From positions 113,037-177,036 of the forward strand of contig NZ_BAEP01000089.1 of NCBI RefSeq assembly GCF_000315015.1: 64,000 bases of DNA, read 5' to 3'. The notes beneath the pieces were generated by a model. It ran no database searches. It had not been told where the DNA came from and worked only from the letters and a program-made list of their open reading frames with translations. This document shows, in pieces, positions 41,920 through 51,320 of the stretch. The first letter of the stretch is position 1; each line of letters opens with the position of its first letter. A program made the translations under genes and the position numbers. Source of the stretch: Paraglaciecola mesophila KMM 241. Lineage in GTDB: Bacteria > Pseudomonadota > Gammaproteobacteria > Enterobacterales > Alteromonadaceae.

Positions 41920-42627
41920 TCAGGCTGCTAAATTGTCTCCTACGCTGATAGCAATAAGTGTACTCAGGGCTTGCATAGAGCGGCCACTTTGCGCCTGTAA
42001 CTGATTAAACGCGGCTTGGATCGCGCTTAAGCTACGCTTGGATGTCACCCCACCAGAAATAATATCCCGCTGGCTAAAGTAACTCGTGACATCGCGAGTC
42101 AGCAAAAAGGTATCTTTACCTAATGCACGCAGCGCATAGGGGCCTGTATTGCCACCTAAGCGAGCGCCATTTTTCTTCAAATAGGCCCACAGGCCAGTGA
42201 TATCAGTTGCTGGCCAGTTAGCGACAAACTGCGCAAAACTGTCGTGATCTCGGCGCACAGAATCGATCATAATTGCGTTGTCGCGAATGGTTTGCACTTT
42301 TTTATAATTGCGGATGATGGCTGGATCTTGAGCGCGCTTTTCAAGCATTTCATCTGGCATAAGCAGTACTTTGTCGATATTAAATTCGAAAAACAAGCGT
42401 TCGAACTCAGGCCATTTGTTGCGTACCACTCGCCACACAAAACCTGATTGAAAGACCTTTTTGCTAAATTCAGCTAAGAACCGATCGTCACCCAACCGGG
42501 CGATGTCTTTATCGGCAAGAGGGTCACTAAGTAAACTTTCAACGGCGTCAGGGCCGCCTTTTCGTTCGCAGGCTCGTTGGTAAATGGCCTGATAATGTTC
42601 CAAATTGGCTAAAACGTTGTCGCTCAC
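41920..42627 (-). CDS. DNA-3-methyladenine glycosylase I family protein
   Basis: A 235-residue member of the Tag-like family (HhH base-excision fold). Recognised from the block FLAEFSKKVFQSGFVWRVVRNKWPEFERLF, IRNYKKVQTIRDNA and LRALGKDTFLLTRDV. It lacks the terminal zinc-binding Cys/His cluster of E. coli Tag, placing it in the divergent group common in marine gammaproteobacteria. Expected to remove N3-methyladenine or related lesions, though the substrate is not certain. It lies 30 bp downstream of prlC on the same strand. Confidence 0.8.
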   Translation of the reverse strand: MSDNVLANLEHYQAIYQRACERKGGPDAVESLLSDPLADKDIARLGDDRFLAEFSKKVFQSGFVWRVVRNKWPEFERLFFEFNIDKVLLMPDEMLEKRAQDPAIIRNYKKVQTIRDNAIMIDSVRRDHDSFAQFVANWPATDITGLWAYLKKNGARLGGNTGPYALRALGKDTFLLTRDVTSYFSQRDIISGGVTSKRSLSAIQAAFNQLQAQSGRSMQALSTLIAISVGDNLAA

Positions 42628-42657
42628 CCTGACTCCTAAAATTAAAAATCTACTTGT

Positions 42658-44700
42658 TTACCCTTCAATACCGCTGTGGCGCAGCAAGGCATCAACTTTC
42701 GGCTCACGGCCTCTAAACGCAACAAACAATTCCATGGGCTCTTTACTGCCGCCCTTTTCAAGAATGTTGCTCAAGAAATCTTGACCTACCTGTTGGTTAA
42801 ATATGCCTTCTTCTTCAAATCGGCTAAATGCATCTGATGACAACACTTCAGCCCATTTGTAGCTGTAATAACCTGCTGCATAACCGCCAGCAAAAATATG
42901 CCCGAAACTATTCTGGAAGCGGTTAAACTCAGGTGGAATAACCACAGCTACTTTACTACGCACGTCATCTAGCAAGCCTTGAACTGAGGTTTTCTGCTCA
43001 CTGTTATATTGCTCGTGTAAGCTGAAATCAAATAAGCTAAATTCCAATTGACGCACCATCTGCATAGCTGACTGGAAGTTTCGTGCCGCTAGCATTTTGT
43101 CCAATAAGTCTTGGGGAAGTGGCTCGCCGGTTTCGTAATGGCTTGAGATAAATGCCAATGCTTCAGGCTGCCAGCACCAGTTTTCTAAAAATTGGCTGGG
43201 TAACTCAACAGCATCCCATGCCACACCGTTGATGCCTGATACGCCAGCAACGTCGATTTGGGTCAACATGTGATGAATGCCGTGGCCAAACTCATGGAAC
43301 AAGGTAATTACTTCATCGTGAGTAAATAACGCAGGTTTGTTGCCTACAGGGCCACTGAAGTTACACGTTAAGTAAGCCACTGGTAATTGCACTTCGCCAT
43401 CAGGTTTGGCACGGCGCGTTTGGCACTCGTCCATCCAGGCGCCGCCACGTTTGTGTTCGCGAGCGTACAGGTCTAAATAGAAGCTGCCGCGTAAATCACC
43501 TTTTGCGTCCTTAATATCAAAGAAGCGCACATCTTTGTGCCAAGTGTCTACACCATCACGTTCGCTAATTTGTAAGCCATATAAACGTGATACCACTTCA
43601 AATAAGCCATCCACTGCTTTATGGGCAGGGAAATACGGTCGCAGGGCTTCATCTGAAATGGCGTATTTCTGCTCTTTGAGTTTTTCGCTGTAATAAGCCA
43701 AATCCCACGCTTGAAGCTCAGGCTTGTTATATTGGGTTTTAGCAAATTCTGCCAGCTCGGTTAAGTCCTGTTGGGCTTGCGGTTTAGAGCGCTGTGCTAA
43801 GTCTTGCAAAAAGCCTTTTACCTGACTGGTAGATTCTGCCATTTTCGTGGCTAAAGAGCGTTCTGCGTAATTGGCGAAGTCTAATAAGTTGGCGAGCTCT
43901 TGGCGCAGTGCCATGGTTTCATCGATGAGTGGGCCGTTGTCCCATTGACCTGCATTTGGCCCTTGGTCAGACGCACGGGTAGTAAATGCGCGGTACATTT
44001 CTTCGCGCAAAAGGTGGTTATCTGCATGCATCATCACAGGTAAATAGCTAGGGATATCAAGGGTGAACAACCAGCCATCCAACTCTTTACTTTCAGCAAG
44101 TTGTTTAGCGGCGGCCAAGGCCGACTCAGGTAAACCGGCTAACTCAGTTTCATCGGTGATATGTTTTTGCCAGCCTAAGGTAGCGTCCATCACGTTGTTG
44201 CTAAACGTTGAGGATAAATCTGACAAGCGGCTCTTTATCTCGCCGTAACGCTGTTTTTTGTCGTCATCTAAGCCTACGCCTGATAACTCGAAATCACGCA
44301 CTGTGTTTTCAATGACTTTACGTTTTGCCTCATCCAATTCAGCGAACTCTGCACTATTTTGAATGTGCAGGTAGGCTTGATATAAGCCCTTATGCTGACC
44401 AACCCAGGTGCCATATTCAGATAACAAGGGTAAGCAAGCGTCGTGCGCTTCACGTAGTTCGTCATTGCTAACCACTGAATTCATGTGTGAAACCGGTGAC
44501 CACATGCGACCAAGTTCATCGTCTTTGTCTTCTAATTTAGCGGCGAAGTTGTCCCAAGTGTAAGTTGGCTGGGCAAGCAAGGTTTCTATGGTTTGTTTAG
44601 CATCTTCAATCGCTTGCTCAACAGCAGGCTGAATTTGCTCAGGGCTAATTTCTGAAAAACGTGGTAATCCAGACAAATCTTGCAACGGGCTTAGGGCCAT
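42658..44700 (-). CDS. prlC: Oligopeptidase A (M3 family)
   Basis: Cytoplasmic zinc metallopeptidase that degrades signal peptides and other oligopeptides. The HExxH site HEFGHGIHH lies near residue 468 in FTHDEVITLFHEFGHGIHHM, with the downstream Glu in GINGVAWDAVELPSQ. Length 680 matches E. coli PrlC/OpdA. It is divergent from the glutathione reductase gene. Confidence 0.95.
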   Translation of the reverse strand: MALSPLQDLSGLPRFSEISPEQIQPAVEQAIEDAKQTIETLLAQPTYTWDNFAAKLEDKDDELGRMWSPVSHMNSVVSNDELREAHDACLPLLSEYGTWVGQHKGLYQAYLHIQNSAEFAELDEAKRKVIENTVRDFELSGVGLDDDKKQRYGEIKSRLSDLSSTFSNNVMDATLGWQKHITDETELAGLPESALAAAKQLAESKELDGWLFTLDIPSYLPVMMHADNHLLREEMYRAFTTRASDQGPNAGQWDNGPLIDETMALRQELANLLDFANYAERSLATKMAESTSQVKGFLQDLAQRSKPQAQQDLTELAEFAKTQYNKPELQAWDLAYYSEKLKEQKYAISDEALRPYFPAHKAVDGLFEVVSRLYGLQISERDGVDTWHKDVRFFDIKDAKGDLRGSFYLDLYAREHKRGGAWMDECQTRRAKPDGEVQLPVAYLTCNFSGPVGNKPALFTHDEVITLFHEFGHGIHHMLTQIDVAGVSGINGVAWDAVELPSQFLENWCWQPEALAFISSHYETGEPLPQDLLDKMLAARNFQSAMQMVRQLEFSLFDFSLHEQYNSEQKTSVQGLLDDVRSKVAVVIPPEFNRFQNSFGHIFAGGYAAGYYSYKWAEVLSSDAFSRFEEEGIFNQQVGQDFLSNILEKGGSKEPMELFVAFRGREPKVDALLRHSGIEG

Positions 44701-44966
44701 AATGAACTCTCAAGTAGAGGGAATAATGACTAGTAAGTAAGGCAGTTAATACCCGAATTCAAGTGTTTGAATGGATCTAGACTAAAATCAATGCGTTTAT
44801 AGGCTCTTGAGTGAAAGCAGAATTGTTGCAAGTTATTCTCTGTTTGATAGGTCTATAATGCTCAAGTTTATTATTTTCGATTAACCCGATTAAAAAATTC
44901 ATTTGTCTTTAATCAGACGAACCTTATATCGTGTAGTTACAGCTAGTTAATTTAGGATGAGTAAAA

Positions 44967-46316
44967 ATGGCAGATTTTGATTATATATGTATTGGTGGCG
45001 GCAGTGGCGGTATTGCTTCAGCAAACCGAGCATCTAAGCACGGCAAAAAAGTAGCGTTAATTGAAGCACGCCATATTGGTGGCACGTGTGTTAACGTAGG
45101 CTGTGTGCCTAAAAAAGCCATGTGGTTTGGTGCTCAGGTCGCTGAAGCCATTAATCATTATGCCGCCGATTACGGTTTCGACGTGACGGTGAATAAATTC
45201 GACTGGAAAAAACTAGTAGACAGTCGCGAAGCATATATCAAACGTATCCATGCCTCTTACGATCGTGTGTTGGGTAATAACGACATCACGGTGATCAATG
45301 GTTTTGCTCGTTTCGTGGATAAAAATACCGTTGAAGTCGACGGTAAGCAATATACTGCTGACCATATTCTTATTGCCACTGGTGGTCGTCCTGTTACGCC
45401 AAGCATTCCAGGGGCCGAGTTAGGTATCGATTCTGACGGTTTCTTTGAATTAACTGAACAACCTAAGCGCGTTGTTGTAGTGGGTGCGGGTTATATCGCC
45501 GTTGAGCTAGCTGGTGTATTACATTCTCTAGGTAGTGAAACCCACCTAGTGGTGCGTAAGCATGCCCCACTTCGTTCATTCGATACGATGCTGAGCGAAA
45601 CACTGGTTGAGATAATGGCCCAAGACGGCCCAACTTTACATACTCATCGCATACCAGAGAAACTTGAAAAGAACGAAGATGGTAGTTTAACGCTAACTTT
45701 CGAGTGTGGTGAAAAAATCGAAGCGGATTGCGTCATTTGGGCTATTGGCCGTGCACCAGCAAACGACAACATGAGGTTAGACAAAGCGGGTGTGACGGTG
45801 AATCAACGTGGTTATATTGCCGTTGATAAATACCAGAACACCAATGTTGATGGCATTTACGCGGTGGGCGATAACATAGGTAAAGTCGAGTTGACGCCAG
45901 TGGCCGTTAAAGCGGGTCGATTACTTTCGGAGCGTTTGTTTAACGGACAGAAAGACGCACACATGGATTACACCTTGATCCCAACCGTTGTGTTCAGTCA
46001 CCCAGCTATCGGTACTATGGGCTTAACTGAGCTTGAAGCTGAAGCCGAATTTGGCAAAGATAATGTCAAAGTTTATAACTCAAGCTTTGCGGCTATGTAC
46101 ACGGCGGTGACCAGCCACAGACAAATGACGCGCATGAAGCTGATTTGCGTGGGGGAAGAGCAAAAAGTCGTTGGCTTACATGGTATTGGCTACGGTATGG
46201 ATGAAATTCTGCAAGGCTTTGGTGTGGCGATGAAAATGGGCGCAACCAAAGCGGACTTTGACGCTTGTGTGGCCATTCATCCTACTAGCGCTGAAGAGTT
46301 CGTTACTCTTAACTAG
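44967..46316 (+). CDS. gor: Glutathione-disulfide reductase
   Basis: FAD- and NADPH-dependent enzyme that keeps glutathione reduced. FAD loop [17 protein letters not shown] at 8-24, redox pair in [16 protein letters not shown] (Cys42 and Cys47), NADPH-binding [17 protein letters not shown] near 174, FAD segment YAVGDNIG near 300, and the C-terminal His-Glu dyad [13 protein letters not shown]. Length 449 fits Gor rather than lipoamide dehydrogenase. AGGATGAG precedes the ATG; a TATAAT at 44854-44859 is a candidate -10 element, but no clear -35 is paired with it. Confidence 0.95.
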   Translation: MADFDYICIGGGSGGIASANRASKHGKKVALIEARHIGGTCVNVGCVPKKAMWFGAQVAEAINHYAADYGFDVTVNKFDWKKLVDSREAYIKRIHASYDRVLGNNDITVINGFARFVDKNTVEVDGKQYTADHILIATGGRPVTPSIPGAELGIDSDGFFELTEQPKRVVVVGAGYIAVELAGVLHSLGSETHLVVRKHAPLRSFDTMLSETLVEIMAQDGPTLHTHRIPEKLEKNEDGSLTLTFECGEKIEADCVIWAIGRAPANDNMRLDKAGVTVNQRGYIAVDKYQNTNVDGIYAVGDNIGKVELTPVAVKAGRLLSERLFNGQKDAHMDYTLIPTVVFSHPAIGTMGLTELEAEAEFGKDNVKVYNSSFAAMYTAVTSHRQMTRMKLICVGEEQKVVGLHGIGYGMDEILQGFGVAMKMGATKADFDACVAIHPTSAEEFVTLN

Positions 46317-46644
46317 TCACGGTGTTATCCGCTTGAGGTGTAGTTAAACACTTTTAAAAGGATAAACGAAGATACTACCTCAACGCCCCTGTTATTTTTG
46401 CTAACAGGGGCGTTTTTTATGAGCCCAATTTGTAGACTGTAAAGCAGCTTGAGTCGCTCTTATAAACGCGTGTTGAGCTAGTTTCATGGGGGTGAAATCT
46501 ACGATTTATCAGTGGGCTTTCAGACAAAAAAATCATCTTAAAAATATTTTCAAATTGCACAAAAATTCTACTGTACACGGATTGAATTCGGCCTTACATT
46601 AGCGCCGATTTTCTCTTACTGGCCATGGGCCTACCGGATACACT
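46317..46644. other. gor to RMD1-gene intergenic region (328 bp)
   Basis: Holds the gor terminator (46382-46418) and then about 225 bp of AT-rich sequence, presumably the leader and promoter of the next gene. No open frame of interest. Confidence 0.6.
46382..46418 (+). terminator. Strong Rho-independent terminator of gor
   Basis: A 13-bp perfect stem AACGCCCCTGTTA / TAACAGGGGCGTT (46382-46394 with 46402-46414), seven-base loop, six T. Confidence 0.92.
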
Positions 46645-47445
46645 GTGAAATTTAGTAATAATCGCATTTCAGCCATTTACTTAGGTAATGAAGAGTCGAT
46701 TTTAAGTTCTGAACAAGATTGGTTAAATGCAGAGCGCGGAGCGCGTTATCGTGACGCGGTGCATATTGCTTTACCTGGCGGTGAAGTATGGTTATTTGAC
46801 TACGGTATTGCAGTATTTTGGGGTGTGGATGAAGACGAACGTTTAGCGTTATTGCATCGATTAAGTTTGGCTGAAGGTTTATTAACTGCCGCGAGCCAAG
46901 AGCATTTTCGCTTTGTGTTAAATGCACCTGAATCTCGTATCAGTCAGGATACCGTGAGTTTGGCCCAAGATGATCATTTGTCGCGTTTGGCGGTGAGCCA
47001 TGCGTTAGCTCAATCGTTAAAGCTAAATGAATATGAAAGTCAGGCACAACAAACAATCCAAGACCACGCGCATATTCCGCAAACATTGGCTGAAACCGGT
47101 AAAATTAAATTATCGAGACGTAATATAGCGAAGATCCGCGGTAAGTTGTTCAGTACTAAAAGTGATATTATTTTGCATTATGGTTTGCTTGATACCCCTG
47201 AATTTTTCTGGGAATACCCAGAGTATGAAAGCACCTACAATTTGGCCGCACGCTATTTAGAAATTCATCAACGGGTGGAGTTGCTGTCTAAAAAGTTAGC
47301 CACCATACATGAATTATTCGACATGCTTGCGGGTGAGCAGAATCACCAACATTCATCGTTCTTAGAATGGATCATTATCATTCTAATTGCAGTGGAAATT
47401 GTGATGTTTGGCGCAAAGGAATTGCAGATACTCTTAGGCTTATGA
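46645..47445 (+). CDS. RMD1/YagE (DUF155) family protein
   Basis: A 266-residue protein with the DUF155 layout: a soluble N-terminal part with GGEVWLFDYGIAVFWGVDEDER near 52 and SHALAQSLKLNEYESQAQ, then RRNIAKIRGKLFSTKSDIIL and DTPEFFWEYPEYESTY, and a C-terminal membrane helix (about 242-262, FLEWIIIILIAVEIVMFGAKEL). Relatives of yeast RMD1 and mitochondrial RMND1; the bacterial role is unknown. Starts at GTG 46645. Stands alone with its own terminator. Confidence 0.85.
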   Translation: MKFSNNRISAIYLGNEESILSSEQDWLNAERGARYRDAVHIALPGGEVWLFDYGIAVFWGVDEDERLALLHRLSLAEGLLTAASQEHFRFVLNAPESRISQDTVSLAQDDHLSRLAVSHALAQSLKLNEYESQAQQTIQDHAHIPQTLAETGKIKLSRRNIAKIRGKLFSTKSDIILHYGLLDTPEFFWEYPEYESTYNLAARYLEIHQRVELLSKKLATIHELFDMLAGEQNHQHSSFLEWIIIILIAVEIVMFGAKELQILLGL

Positions 47446-47474
47446 GCCAAAAAAGTGAATTATATTAATGATGT

Positions 47475-47500
47475 AAGCCCGCTAAAGAGCGGGCTTTTTT
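47475..47500 (+). terminator. Rho-independent terminator after the RMD1-like gene
   Basis: AAGCCCGCT / AGCGGGCTT (47475-47483 with 47488-47496), four-base loop, T tract to 47500. Confidence 0.88.
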
Positions 47501-47560
47501 ATTAATTATTAACCAAGCAGGTTAACTGTCAGATTTGAAACTTTTTTCTACGAGCTAGGT

Positions 47561-48547
47561 TTACGGTTCATCATTAAGCAACAACTCTTGGGCTCTGTGC
47601 TGATAAAACTCAGGGTTTAAGCCGATAAGCTGCGGGATCGTTGCCGATACAGCAATAGACGACAACGTACCAAATACCACGCCAGCGAACAGCCCAATAG
47701 CGAAGCCTTGTAGTGGCTGACCGCCGAATATCCAGATGGCGCCAATGGTAGCGAGTGTAGTACCAGAGGTGATTAGCGAGCGCGTTAGAGTCGATTTTAC
47801 CGCTGTATCGACTATGTCACTCATGCTCATGTTGGTTTTCGCGCGCATCACTTCACGTAACTTGTCACCGATAACAATAGAGTCATTCAGCGAGTAACCA
47901 ATGATGGCCAGCACGGCTGCCAATACTGTCAAATCAAACGGTAAACCCAGCCAGGCGAATAGCCCTAAAACCACCAGTACGTCATGCACTAATGCCATGA
48001 GCGAGCCACAGGCTAAGCGCCATTCGAAGCGCCATGTCAGATATATCATCATGGCAATTGCAGCGACTATCAAAGCCAATCCGCCATTATCAATCAGCTC
48101 AGAGCCTACTTGAGAGCCAATATAAACCGAGTCTTGTGGGCTGATGTCATAGCCTGATTGCGCGGCGAAGTTGTTAAGCCAATCTTTGTCGATGACATGG
48201 TCGGCACCATCAGCTTGGCGAATCGTCCATTGGGTGTTTGCCCCACTACTATTTAACTCAAAATCGCCAGTTAGATGCGTGGCAAGCTGGTCCTGCATTT
48301 GCTCTTTATCAATACTTTGCGAAGTAGTGAACTCAGTCATGTAGCCACCAGTGAAATCTAACCCGAGGTTCAGCCCTTTAAAGCCTAGGCCAATAGCCGA
48401 AAGCAGCATTAATGAGATGGCGAGGTAAAAACCCGCCAAACGTAGCTTACTGAACATGGCCATTGGTGAATGGACTCCCGTAGATTGGCTGATTGTGTTT
48501 GTCGCTTCTTGCATACTCGTTTCATTTTTCAATGTGTTTGCGCTCAT
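47561..48547 (-). CDS. secF: Protein translocase subunit SecF
   Basis: Six-helix RND-like partner of SecD that uses the proton gradient to help protein export. Markers: LGLDFTGGYMTEF (TM1-P1 junction) near 67, DVLVVLGLFAWLGLPFDLTVLAAVL and the conserved AIIGYSLNDSIVIGDKLRE near 215. Length 328 is typical. Its ATG overlaps the secD stop by 4 bp. Confidence 0.96.
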   Translation of the reverse strand: MSANTLKNETSMQEATNTISQSTGVHSPMAMFSKLRLAGFYLAISLMLLSAIGLGFKGLNLGLDFTGGYMTEFTTSQSIDKEQMQDQLATHLTGDFELNSSGANTQWTIRQADGADHVIDKDWLNNFAAQSGYDISPQDSVYIGSQVGSELIDNGGLALIVAAIAMMIYLTWRFEWRLACGSLMALVHDVLVVLGLFAWLGLPFDLTVLAAVLAIIGYSLNDSIVIGDKLREVMRAKTNMSMSDIVDTAVKSTLTRSLITSGTTLATIGAIWIFGGQPLQGFAIGLFAGVVFGTLSSIAVSATIPQLIGLNPEFYQHRAQELLLNDEP

Positions 48548-50370
48548 GATCTTAGCTCCTTGTGTTTGACGGCTATTTGCGGTTTGACCAATGAAGTCAA
48601 GACATGGGCGACGAATACGCCGGTAAACATACTGGTTAAAATGCCCAAACTTAAGGTCATCGCAAACCCTTTGACCGGGCCATAACCGATACTTAACAAT
48701 ATGAGAGCGGTGATCATGGTCGTGACGTTGGCGTCCAAAATGGTGGCAAAAGCTTCTTTATAGCCCGTTTCAATTGCCAAAAAGTTACTTCTTCCGCGTT
48801 TTCGCTCTTCTTTTATGCGCTCGAAGATCAGCACGTTGGTATCGACCGCCATGCCCACAGTGAGCACCAAACCAGCGATGCCGGGTAGGGTCAGTACAAC
48901 ATTGGGCAATAGCGCCATTAAGCCTAATAAACACACTAAGTTAAGCACCAAGCTGGTATTGGCGATAAGCCCTAATTTGCGGTACCACAAACCCATAAAG
49001 ACCAACGTGATACCTAAGCCAATGGCGAGCGCCATGATGCCATTGCCAACGTTTTCCTGACCTAATGACGCTTGAATAGTGCGTTGCTGCACTATGGTGA
49101 TTGGTGCATCTAATGAGCCTGCTCGCAATAATAAAGCGAGATCAGAAGCCGCTTGAGGGCTGTCTAAATTGGTGATGCTAAAGCGGTTGCCTAACTGACT
49201 TTGAATGGTTGCTACACTAATAACCTTGCTGCTTTTGACCATCTCATCCGCACTGTTTTTATGGTATTCAGAGAATATTGTGACCATAGGATTGCCAATA
49301 TTGTCTTTAGAGAAGTCAGACATCTTCTTACCACCGATGCCGTCAAGCGCTAGGTTTACTAGTGCAATGCCCATATCATCGCGCCCTGAGGTCGCATTTT
49401 CGATATTGGAGCCAGTAAAAATGGGCTTAGGTGCCAAGCGTAAACGCCGACCATTTTCATCAGTAAAGGTTTTGGCTCCCACTGTGCCGCTTTGGGCCAT
49501 TTCATAGAAATCCAGCGATGCGGTGGCACCGATAATCCGCTTAGCTTGCTCAGGATCTTTCACCCCGGGTAACTCAATACGTATTCTGTTCTGCCCTTGG
49601 CGCTGGGTAACCGCTTCTGTTATGCCAAGCTCTTCAATACGCCCGCGCAGGGTGGTTAGTGCTTGGGCCATAATTTCATGATGAAAGGTAGTGACACTTT
49701 GATCTGAAAATACTAGCGTGCCATCCCGATCGTCGCTTGCGGTATAGGTTATTCCGGGCAGGCGCTGTTGTAACTCATTTACTACCGTTTTGACTTGGCT
49801 TGCTTGGTGAGTAAGAAAGTGAAGGTTAATCTTCTCTTGTGAGTCGGCTAGCTTCACGCTCATACCGCGCAGACCATTATCGTGAATAAGCTGCAGCGCT
49901 TCGTCTTTTGCATTGCCTAAACGTTCTTGGTCGGCCTTATTAGTATCAACCTCAAGCACAAATAACACGCCGCCGCTTAAATCTAAGCCAAGCTTTATGG
50001 GTGACATTCCCATACCTTGTAACCATTTTGGTGCGGCTGACTGGCTGCCTAAACGCACTTGAAAGTCGTCGCCTAAGGTCGTTTTAAGTTGGGTTTGCGC
50101 TGCGAGTAAGGCATCGTCATCTCCGTCAATGACGATTTTACTACTCGATTCGCTATTGATGATTTGCTCTACGTTGATGTTCTGCTGTTGGACTACATTG
50201 CGTAACGTTTGCGTATTGGGCAATGACTGTGTTGGGTTAACTGCGCTGACGAGTAAGGCGTTGTGGTTGCCATAAAACGTCGGAATGGCATTTAAGCCTA
50301 AAATGATAACCGTGACGATTATCACTAAAATTTGCCAAGTGTACTTGGGCTTTGCGGTTGTTTTTCGCAT
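48544..50370 (-). CDS. secD: Protein translocase subunit SecD
   Basis: Larger subunit of the SecDF accessory translocase. LGLDLSGGVLFVLEV (near 118), a periplasmic P1 domain, and the transmembrane block LPGIAGLVLTVGMAVDTNVLIFERIKEE. I start at ATG 50370 (608 residues; TWQILVIIVTVIILGLNAIP as first helix), since homologues begin here; an upstream in-frame GTG at 50463 would add 31 basic residues with no family support. yajC, usually just upstream, is not adjacent; instead an unknown exported protein gene lies upstream on the same strand. Confidence 0.95.
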   Translation of the reverse strand: MRKTTAKPKYTWQILVIIVTVIILGLNAIPTFYGNHNALLVSAVNPTQSLPNTQTLRNVVQQQNINVEQIINSESSSKIVIDGDDDALLAAQTQLKTTLGDDFQVRLGSQSAAPKWLQGMGMSPIKLGLDLSGGVLFVLEVDTNKADQERLGNAKDEALQLIHDNGLRGMSVKLADSQEKINLHFLTHQASQVKTVVNELQQRLPGITYTASDDRDGTLVFSDQSVTTFHHEIMAQALTTLRGRIEELGITEAVTQRQGQNRIRIELPGVKDPEQAKRIIGATASLDFYEMAQSGTVGAKTFTDENGRRLRLAPKPIFTGSNIENATSGRDDMGIALVNLALDGIGGKKMSDFSKDNIGNPMVTIFSEYHKNSADEMVKSSKVISVATIQSQLGNRFSITNLDSPQAASDLALLLRAGSLDAPITIVQQRTIQASLGQENVGNGIMALAIGLGITLVFMGLWYRKLGLIANTSLVLNLVCLLGLMALLPNVVLTLPGIAGLVLTVGMAVDTNVLIFERIKEERKRGRSNFLAIETGYKEAFATILDANVTTMITALILLSIGYGPVKGFAMTLSLGILTSMFTGVFVAHVLTSLVKPQIAVKHKELRS

Positions 50371-50541
50371 GTTCGTTCTCTTAAATAACCTAACTGATTT
50401 GGCTGTGTGATGTTGCAGCGCAAGCCCGCTAGGAGGCGTTAGCGTTTTGACACGCGAACGCAAAAAAATCTATTGCTTAAGCGCTCATTGGCGCTTAAAC
50501 AGCATAAGAAAGTGATGCCCGTAAGAGGGCGAGAGAACGAT

Positions 50542-51123
50542 TTAACTAAGGTAGGTAATGGCGGCAGTATACTGAGAGTTACCGTCTTTCCAGCCTGCAA
50601 GGCGACTGTGGCTATTTGACACATCAGCGCGTAAATACCAAGGAACGGAAATGTGTGTGGTTAATGGCGCTAAAAAGTGTTTTAGGCCTAAAATTTCAGG
50701 TAAAAATTCATATACCAATACAAAGCTTGGTTCGTTTTGAAACACGGATCCAAACGCGCTCGCAGCTTGACGCTCAAAAGGCGGTAAGCTGACATTGTGA
50801 TTAAATCTAACTTGAAATGTCGGTTTTTTGCTCCCTGACAAACGATCTTCATCGGTATTGTCAGGCAGTTGGGGGGATTTTGACCGTTTGGATAACGATA
50901 TGTCAGCTAATAGTGCCTGACCTAAGGTTGAGCTGTGCTGTAGCACACTATCGTTTACGACAGTGTCACTTTCAGAAATTGCTTGTGAATATGCACCATC
51001 ACTCACTAAATTTAGCGGAGCACTGATATTTTCTGTGGCGCAGGCAGGGCTTGTTATTGCTGCAAACAGAGCAATAGCAATACTGAATATAAACGCGCGC
51101 CAAACCAACATAAAATCAAACAT
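50542..51123 (-). CDS. Exported protein of unknown function upstream of secD
   Basis: A 193-residue protein with a signal peptide ending near SPACA-TEN. The mature part has FQVRFNHNVSLPPFERQA and SFVLVYEFLPEILGLKHFLAP, alternating patterns that suggest beta structure, but no named family. I start at ATG 51123; the frame stays open to an upstream in-frame start at 51225 that would put 34 extra hydrophobic residues before the signal peptide. Position and strand suggest it may be cotranscribed with secDF. Confidence 0.6.
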   Translation of the reverse strand: MFDFMLVWRAFIFSIAIALFAAITSPACATENISAPLNLVSDGAYSQAISESDTVVNDSVLQHSSTLGQALLADISLSKRSKSPQLPDNTDEDRLSGSKKPTFQVRFNHNVSLPPFERQAASAFGSVFQNEPSFVLVYEFLPEILGLKHFLAPLTTHISVPWYLRADVSNSHSRLAGWKDGNSQYTAAITYLS

Positions 51124-51228
51124 TCTCCATAAACAGAAGTCGCGCCATGATAAAGGTGAGTAGAATAAAGACAAGTAATAAAGTGTGACAAAATACGTTG
51201 ATATGCGGTGAACTTGCGCAAGCAATAG

Positions 51229-51253
51229 AAAAGGAGCCGAGGCTCCTTTTTTT
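51229..51253. terminator. Terminator downstream of glnN (bidirectional shape)
   Basis: AAAAGGAGC / GCTCCTTTT around CGAG, with seven T on the plus strand and four T then CTATT on the minus strand; 68 bp past the glnN stop. Confidence 0.65.
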
Positions 51254-51320
51254 ATCTAATAGTTAGCTTATTTAGCCACTAGTCATTAAGACGTCTCATC
51301 GAACGCAGTTTAGCTTAGGG

